In this document: positions 59,378-64,000 of the stretch, in pieces
Position numbering within the stretch: position 1 is the first letter of the stretch
Layout of the letters: every line of letters begins with the position of its first letter
DNA from: Ammoniphilus sp. YIM 78166
Lineage (GTDB): Bacteria > Bacillota > Bacilli > Aneurinibacillales > RAOX-1
Direction: 5' to 3'
Length of the DNA stretch: 64,000 nt
Assembly: GCF_004522215.1 (NCBI RefSeq)
Contig: NZ_SDLR01000004.1
Coordinates: 620,001-684,000, forward strand
Translations under genes and position numbers: made by a program
The notes under the pieces: model-generated
Databases searched by the model: none
The model's input: only the letters and a program-made list of their open reading frames with translations
Told to the model about the DNA's origin: nothing

Positions 59378-60412
59378 GTGGAATCCAAAACGGTACAAAC
59401 CAATCGTCTTCAGGTCTCGTATTTAGAAGCAGGGGAACAGCACAAGCCGACCGTACTTCTTATCCATGGAAATGTTTCTTCTTCCGTATTCTGGGAGACA
59501 TCGCTTCAGGTATTGTCAAAGGAGTTTCGAGTCATCGCACCAGATTTGCGAGGGTATGGCAACACGGAAGCCATCGGGATCGATGGCACAAGAGGGTTGC
59601 GGGACTGGTCGGATGACCTCCGTTCTTTTATCCTAACCCTAGATCTCCCATTACCCATCCACCTGGCCGGTTGGTCCATGGGGGGAGGAGTTGTTATGCA
59701 ATATGCCATTGATCATGCGAAGGACGTGGCATCCCTCATTTTAATTAATCCAGTTTCGCCGTTTGGCTTTGGAGGGACAAAGGATGCACAAGGAACCCCT
59801 TGCTATGCGAACTATGCGGGTTCTGGCGGAGGTACGGCCAACCCTCTGTTTGCCGAGCTTTTATCTGCTGGGGATAAAGGAGAAGAACAACCTCATAGTC
59901 CACGGAATGTCCTGCGGCAGTTTTATATGAAATCGCCTTTTCGGGTGGAAGAGGAACAAGAAAACCGCTTGGTTTCAAGTATGCTAAAGACCAAGGTAGG
60001 GGAGGGCTTTTATCCTGGTTCTTTTGAATCGTGTCAGGAATGGCCTGGGATCCTGCCTGGTCGTGACGGAATAAATAACGCGATGTCCCCTAAGTATATG
60101 AACCTATCTACTTTTGCTGATCTTCCTGCCAAGGTTCCGGTACTATGGATTCGAGGAGCTGAGGATCCGATTGTTTCTGACACATCTTTTTTTGATATGG
60201 GATATCTGGGGAAATTAGGACTTATCCCGGGGTGGCCGGGTGATGACGTCTATCCTCCGCAACCCATGGTGACGCAGATGAGGACGGTGTTAGATCAATA
60301 TGCAAAGAATGGGGGCAGCTATGAAGAGTGGATAGTAGAAGGTGCGGGTCACTCTCCGCATTTAGAACAGCCGGAGCTATTTCATGAAAAAGTACTTTTG
60401 TTCTTAAAGTAG
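59378..60412 (+). CDS. Alpha/beta hydrolase
   Basis: A 344-aa soluble hydrolase of the classic alpha/beta fold: oxyanion HGNVSSS (about residue 30), nucleophile elbow GWSMGGG (Ser about residue 106), acid in RGAEDPIVSD and catalytic His in GAGHSPHLEQPE near the end. An insertion (about residues 135-235, rich in Gly, Ser and charged residues) forms a large cap. The substrate is unknown. GTG 59378 follows GGGGGATGAGGG. A terminator follows. Confidence 0.85.
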   Translation: MESKTVQTNRLQVSYLEAGEQHKPTVLLIHGNVSSSVFWETSLQVLSKEFRVIAPDLRGYGNTEAIGIDGTRGLRDWSDDLRSFILTLDLPLPIHLAGWSMGGGVVMQYAIDHAKDVASLILINPVSPFGFGGTKDAQGTPCYANYAGSGGGTANPLFAELLSAGDKGEEQPHSPRNVLRQFYMKSPFRVEEEQENRLVSSMLKTKVGEGFYPGSFESCQEWPGILPGRDGINNAMSPKYMNLSTFADLPAKVPVLWIRGAEDPIVSDTSFFDMGYLGKLGLIPGWPGDDVYPPQPMVTQMRTVLDQYAKNGGSYEEWIVEGAGHSPHLEQPELFHEKVLLFLK

Positions 60413-60420
60413 GATCATCT

Positions 60421-60459
60421 AAAAAGACCCAAACCGAATGTTCGGTTTGGGTCTTTTTT
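60421..60459 (+). terminator. Terminator after the alpha/beta hydrolase gene
   Basis: A long, near-perfect stem AAAAAGACCCAAACCGAA (60421-60438) / TTCGGTTTGGGTCTTTTTT (60441-60459) with a 2-base TG between the arms. Confidence 0.92.
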
Positions 60460-60469
60460 GTGCAGGTGT

Positions 60470-61127
60470 ACTGTGATTTGGGTTCGCTTTTTAGGAGAGC
60501 AATCTAAACTTTGGTCCAGAGCCTCCAATAGTAAGCTGGATTTTAGGTGATTAGGCTTTTATTTTTCACCATGGCCTGGTTCGGAAGCGTATGGCTACTG
60601 TTCGCTCGGGCCGGAATGATCATGAAAATTTTGATATGTTCACGGAAAGGTGGTGGATGCTCACGAAGAAATGCCGTTTGCTCACCTACTTGGTGCAATT
60701 TAAATTAACATACGCTGTTTGATCACGAAACCAAGCCATTTGCTCCCAAACCGGTAATGACTACAAGTAGGTGAAGAAGAATTCAAAGAAACGAGCGGGC
60801 TCTATTGGAACTCGCTTTTTGTTTTTGTATCAAATAAACTTAACTCTATCCACCTCCAAGAGATGGAGTGAATATAAATATGATTGCGAAATAGATAAAA
60901 AGCACTAAAGTTTTTTTAGTTATTTTTACCTCTACCGAAATTTGATCTAATAAATTTGAACTACCATTAAAAGTAGGCTATTCCTGAAAACCCTTGGTAT
61001 AACTGGAGAAAAGGTGATTCGTAAAATTTAGACCAATTGATCTATGGGCAATAACCCCTAATATGCTATATTCTGGATACTGTTGAGTAGGAGATTACAG
61101 AAATTAATAGTCTTGCTAGATGTTAAA
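60470..61127. other. Gene-free 650-bp stretch with weak degenerate repeats
   Basis: No open frame with a ribosome site was found. Between about 60630 and 60760 short copies of TTGCTCAC/TGATCACGAA-like sequence recur (60656, 60679, 60720, 60740) at irregular steps of 20-40 bp. The second half is AT-rich and presumably holds the promoter of the M14 gene. Confidence 0.4.
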
Positions 61128-61141
61128 TGAAAGCGTTATAA
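61128..61141 (+). promoter_or_regulatory. cre-like site before the M14 peptidase gene
   Basis: TGAAAGCGTTATAA matches the CcpA consensus at 13 of 14 positions and lies 20 bp before the start codon. Function inferred. Confidence 0.4.
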
Positions 61142-61160
61142 AACTAGAGGAGGAAGAAAA

Positions 61161-62237
61161 ATGAAAAAGCAATTCTTAGCTCTATCGCTTGCAACGACAT
61201 TAGCAATTGGAGGTCTTGTAGGAGGTGCTGTTCCTGTCGGTGCCGTGGGAGAAGGCCCTAACTATAATGGGAACGAATCTATCCAAACGAGCATACTAGT
61301 TACATATGATCAAATGGTAGATTATTTAAAGAAGCAGGAAGCCAAACAAGCGAACATGGAGCTTGAAGTGATTGGACAAAGTGTGAAAGGCAGAGACCTT
61401 TATTTAGTTAAATATATTAGTAATCCTGAAAACCCTACGATTTTGTTTTTAACACAGCAACATGGAAATGAGCAGTTGAACACCGAGGGTGCACTAGAAT
61501 ACATTAAGCACTTGGGAACAGGAAAAACCAAAGGTCTATTAGACAATGTAAATATATTAGTTGTTCCGATGTTAAATCCCGATGGTGCTATGGGAGATGT
61601 TAACTTCTCTACGGATAGGTACCATGCTGATGGAGGAAGACATCTGACACGTGCGAATGCTAATAATTATGACCTTAACCGGGAGCATGATAAAGCTACA
61701 TCAGCAATGCAACCAGAAGCACGAGCTTTACACGAGAACGTACTTCAAAAGTATAGCATTGACTACTTGATTGATCTGCATCACCAAGGAACTCAAAGTG
61801 AAGTAGATGGAAAGTATGTTTCAGGCTCGATTTTGTATCCAACAAATGGAGATGTAAAGCCTGAAGTGGTTGCAAAGTCGAAGAAATTAGGTGCCGTGGT
61901 TTACCACGCAGTAACTTCAAAGGGTTGGGGACACTTAGGAATCTATAATGGCGGTAACACGCAGAATATTGGTCGAAATGGAATCGCCGCAAGGTATGAT
62001 ATTTCAACACTCCTCTTTGAAATGCGTGGAATGTCAGACCATTCAAGTGCATCTGCTATTTTGGGGCAAAAAAGTAATGGATATTTAATTCAACAATCGA
62101 TTGTTACCCTCGATTCGGCGGTCAGATCTATTGCCGATGGTTCTATTGAGAATGCAGATACAAGCTTCTGGGATACTACACCAGTCCAAAGAACTAGAAC
62201 CGGTGAAGAAGAAGGCGAAGAAGAAGGAAACGAGTAA
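61161..62237 (+). CDS. Secreted M14-family zinc carboxypeptidase
   Basis: A 358-aa exported peptidase: signal peptide (residues 1-28, end near PVGAVGE), HxxE zinc motif QQHGNEQ (about residue 100), substrate-binding NPDGAMG and YDLNREH, the third zinc ligand in DLHHQG (about residue 212) and the catalytic Glu in LLFEMRG (about residue 290). The C-terminus is a run of Glu and Gly. It probably trims peptides outside the cell; M14 enzymes also act on peptidoglycan peptides. GAGGAGGAAG precedes the ATG. The remnant at 58761-59345 may derive from a related gene. Confidence 0.9.
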   Translation: MKKQFLALSLATTLAIGGLVGGAVPVGAVGEGPNYNGNESIQTSILVTYDQMVDYLKKQEAKQANMELEVIGQSVKGRDLYLVKYISNPENPTILFLTQQHGNEQLNTEGALEYIKHLGTGKTKGLLDNVNILVVPMLNPDGAMGDVNFSTDRYHADGGRHLTRANANNYDLNREHDKATSAMQPEARALHENVLQKYSIDYLIDLHHQGTQSEVDGKYVSGSILYPTNGDVKPEVVAKSKKLGAVVYHAVTSKGWGHLGIYNGGNTQNIGRNGIAARYDISTLLFEMRGMSDHSSASAILGQKSNGYLIQQSIVTLDSAVRSIADGSIENADTSFWDTTPVQRTRTGEEEGEEEGNE

Positions 62238-62252
62238 ATAGTTTTATAATTC

Positions 62253-62290
62253 CTGAAGGACGATATATCTCTTCCTTCAGGATTTTTTTC
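62253..62290 (+). terminator. Terminator after the M14 gene
   Basis: TCCTGAAGG (62252-62260) / CCTTCAGGA (62274-62282), loop of 13, then a run of seven T. Confidence 0.85.
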
Positions 62291-62322
62291 GTTTGAGTCT
62301 AGAAAAAACGGGGATGAAGCAA

Positions 62323-62350
62323 AAAAGCCAAACCCACAATTGTGGGCTCA
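62323..62350 (-). terminator. Terminator of the minus-strand dehydrogenase gene
   Basis: CCCACAATTGTGGG (62333-62346) is a perfect palindrome; read on the minus strand it continues TTTGGCTTTTTT, a T run after an extended AGCC/GGCT stem. Confidence 0.8.
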
Positions 62351-62362
62351 GCTATCCGTTAT

Positions 62363-63370
62363 CTAGAGGGTCACATTTCTTGGAACACCGGCATCAACCA
62401 TCGTTAACAAGCCGGTTTTTTTCGTTAAGCTAACGAGCTTGGCACTATTGAGGGCGATAGCTGCTGTGGCGGTATCTCCGAAGATGCCTCCTGGAATCAC
62501 AAGATGCTTAGCTTCAGGGCCTTCGATGATAATCTCGTCTTCTTGCTTGACGCCGACAGACATTACAAGGTCAAGAACGATCTCCCTGCCGTCTTTCGTG
62601 GTTCCGCGAGATACCTGGTGTAGACCATTGACCTGACCAGCTAGAATCTCGGAATAGGCTACTCTATCATTTTTCTCAGAGATGGTCGGTTCAATCGAAT
62701 TCGTGACTTCTTCAAGTTCCCAGTTTAGACCGTAAGCGATCAAACGCAGGGATTCCTCCAAGCCGACGTGACCGATTTGGTTCTCATGCGCTAGCTGTTC
62801 AAATTCCTCTTTGGACATGCTGATTCCTACTTTTTTCTGCAGAGGAACGCGACGCTTGGATACATCCACACGTCGATTGACTTTAATTCCAGTTAGGCTA
62901 TTGGTCACACCCGTTAAAGCAACAACCATCATATCCATGATAAAGCCAGGATTTACACCTGTTCCAAGAACAGCGAGGCCTCTTTGCTTCGCATACTGAT
63001 CCATTTCGGCGGACAGCTCAGGGTAACGATGCCAAGGATACGATAGTTCTTCGCAGGTTGATACCACGTTATAGCCATGGTCAAGTAATTCTTTGATTTG
63101 TGGCCACATCTTTTCTAAATTGGAGCCAGTGGCATGAACCGCAATTTTAAAATCCGTTGCGTTGTTTTGAAGTGCTGCTATTGAAGAGACCACATAGCTA
63201 TTCATTTTTTCATCACTGACTAGGGTGCCGATATCTTGACCAATCTTGTTTGGGTCAATATCTACAGCTCCCATGACTTGAATATCAGGAGCTTGGGTTG
63301 CTCTTTTGAGGATTTCAAGCCCAATGGGGCCTAATCCGTAAGATATTAATTTAAGTTTATGATTCGACAT
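62363..63370 (-). CDS. DapB-fold NAD(P)-dependent dehydrogenase, 2,4-diaminopentanoate dehydrogenase-like
   Basis: A 335-aa oxidoreductase with an N-terminal Rossmann fold (ISYGLGPIGLEILKRA, about residues 9-24; GAVDIDPNKIGQD) and a C-terminal DapB-like domain; STCEELSYPW (about residue 105) and GTGVNPGFIMD (about residue 136) are typical of the group that includes 2,4-diaminopentanoate dehydrogenase of ornithine breakdown. No other ornithine-degradation gene is in the window, so the substrate is open. It lies 93 bp downstream of the partial LysR gene on the same strand. It is too long to be a normal DapB. Confidence 0.75.
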   Translation of the reverse strand: MSNHKLKLISYGLGPIGLEILKRATQAPDIQVMGAVDIDPNKIGQDIGTLVSDEKMNSYVVSSIAALQNNATDFKIAVHATGSNLEKMWPQIKELLDHGYNVVSTCEELSYPWHRYPELSAEMDQYAKQRGLAVLGTGVNPGFIMDMMVVALTGVTNSLTGIKVNRRVDVSKRRVPLQKKVGISMSKEEFEQLAHENQIGHVGLEESLRLIAYGLNWELEEVTNSIEPTISEKNDRVAYSEILAGQVNGLHQVSRGTTKDGREIVLDLVMSVGVKQEDEIIIEGPEAKHLVIPGGIFGDTATAAIALNSAKLVSLTKKTGLLTMVDAGVPRNVTL

Positions 63371-63463
63371 TTTCCATCACCATCCATATTTTTTAGAGTT
63401 CTTGGCAATGGTAACATCGGTTTGAATATTTTTAAAATACGTGTTGTTTATAAACCTATAAGT

Positions 63464-64000
63464 TTACATTATAGGATAGGCTGAATCTTTCTTTTCTCCT
63501 AATATTTTGAGAGTGCTCTGTACGGTGGAAGGGATAAAGTCAGCATTCTGCCAAATAACCGAAATCGAGCTAGAAAGCAGTTGGTTTTCTAGGGGGATCG
63601 CACGAACATGCTTGGACCTAAGCAGGCGAACCATATCCTCTGGCATGAGGGTAATGCCGAGCTCATTTTCAATCATATTTTCAATCGTCAAAATTTCTGA
63701 ACCCGCGCAAATGACATTGGGCAAAAAGCCAGCAGTAAGACAAGCTCTTTCTAGCAAGAGATAAAGTGCAGGAGCCTGGATGCGATCATAGTGAAGAAAG
63801 GGCTCGTTTTTCAATTGACTCAAATCAATGGTATCTTCGTTCGCAACCCAATGATTAGCGTGGACGACCAGTTGAAGAGGATGCTGAGAGAGCTCAAGAA
63901 GCTTCATGCCTTGAGTGGTAATCTGGCTTTTATCCATTGGAGTTCGAATGAAGGCCATATGTGATTTTTGCTGGATAACATCTTCGATTGCTTGGGAAGA
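63464..64000 (-). CDS. LysR-family regulator, partial
   Basis: The C-terminal effector domain of a LysR-type regulator: 178 codons are inside the window and the frame stays open to its edge, so the N-terminal helix-turn-helix lies outside. Features are the AFIRTPMD motif, HPLQLVVHANHWVA, and IENMIENELGITLMPEDMVR (a typical G-x-GI-x-x-hP stretch). It probably controls genes beyond the window or the DapB-fold dehydrogenase gene downstream. Confidence 0.8.
   Translation of the reverse strand, partial: SSQAIEDVIQQKSHMAFIRTPMDKSQITTQGMKLLELSQHPLQLVVHANHWVANEDTIDLSQLKNEPFLHYDRIQAPALYLLLERACLTAGFLPNVICAGSEILTIENMIENELGITLMPEDMVRLLRSKHVRAIPLENQLLSSSISVIWQNADFIPSTVQSTLKILGEKKDSAYPIM

Noticed and set aside
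60630..60760. Third ordered repeat array
   Set aside because: The TTGCTCAC-like copies are too short and irregular to claim more than weak degenerate repetition.

Overview
The window looks like chromosome of an endospore-forming Bacillales bacterium, probably Paenibacillaceae-like or a relative. It has moderate G+C, AGGAGG-type ribosome sites and many TTG/GTG starts. It also carries the DUF1146 - ywmB - murA - spoIID - spoIIQ - spoIIID - mbl - flhO - flhP - fabZ backbone known from Bacillus. I saw no rRNA, tRNA, CRISPR array or insertion sequence.

Layout. 1-3.1 kb: NUDIX hydrolase, DUF1146 protein, YwmB, MurA. 3.1-6.4 kb: orphan wall-anchor-like protein, phosphosugar mutase, an unlisted 58-aa peptide gene and a secreted protein. 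6.7-22.8 kb: a SinI-like mini-gene, spoIID, a 14-kb amino-sugar block, a second SinI-like mini-gene and spoIIQ. The block holds nagA-nagB-nagR, then an RpiR regulator, a sugar ABC importer, a BadF-type kinase and murQ, then secreted AmiE-, NagZ- and NamZ-like enzymes. Together these make a full route from wall glycan to fructose-6-phosphate. 23.2-27.3 kb: spoIIID, mbl, flhO, flhP, an EpuA-like protein, fabZ. 27.4-32.8 kb: an unusual three-part Cu/Zn superoxide dismutase, a tyrosine recombinase and an opuA glycine-betaine importer. 32.8-36 kb: DUF4395 protein, a truncated kinase remnant, an ArsC-family gene with an in-frame UGA, and a class D sortase with its LPDTA substrate. 36.4-45.6 kb: cstA, a double PBP4-type carboxypeptidase, a PAS histidine kinase, an SGNH hydrolase, an esterase and an Rrf2 regulator. 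46.1-57.2 kb: GH43 enzyme divergent from a sugar ABC importer - GH5 - YjhG-type dehydratase - DtnK-like kinase - PdxA2 operon. 57.2-64 kb: a regulator flanked by two paralogous 47-aa genes, Pmp3, a frameshifted remnant, an alpha/beta hydrolase, an M14 carboxypeptidase, a DapB-fold dehydrogenase and a partial LysR gene.

Main points for a second look. (1) The ArsC/Spx-like gene at 33852-34232 has UGA where the first cysteine of the CxxC motif belongs, followed at bSECIS-like spacing by a perfect 8-bp hairpin with a GUG loop; it is a selenoprotein candidate. (2) A short GTGCCTGTCAC element lies in sense orientation at the 3' end of four genes and has supplied the last codons of two genes. (3) Two 47-aa paralogues flank a HTH gene preceded by ATTACCA repeats. 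(4) The PBP4 domain is tandemly duplicated, with a degenerate second copy. (5) The superoxide dismutase lacks the usual disulfide. (6) MurNAc salvage appears to use an ABC importer plus kinase in place of a PTS. (7) There is a 52-bp hairpin-bearing tandem repeat array.

All functional calls are from reading motifs and from memory of families; no database search was run.
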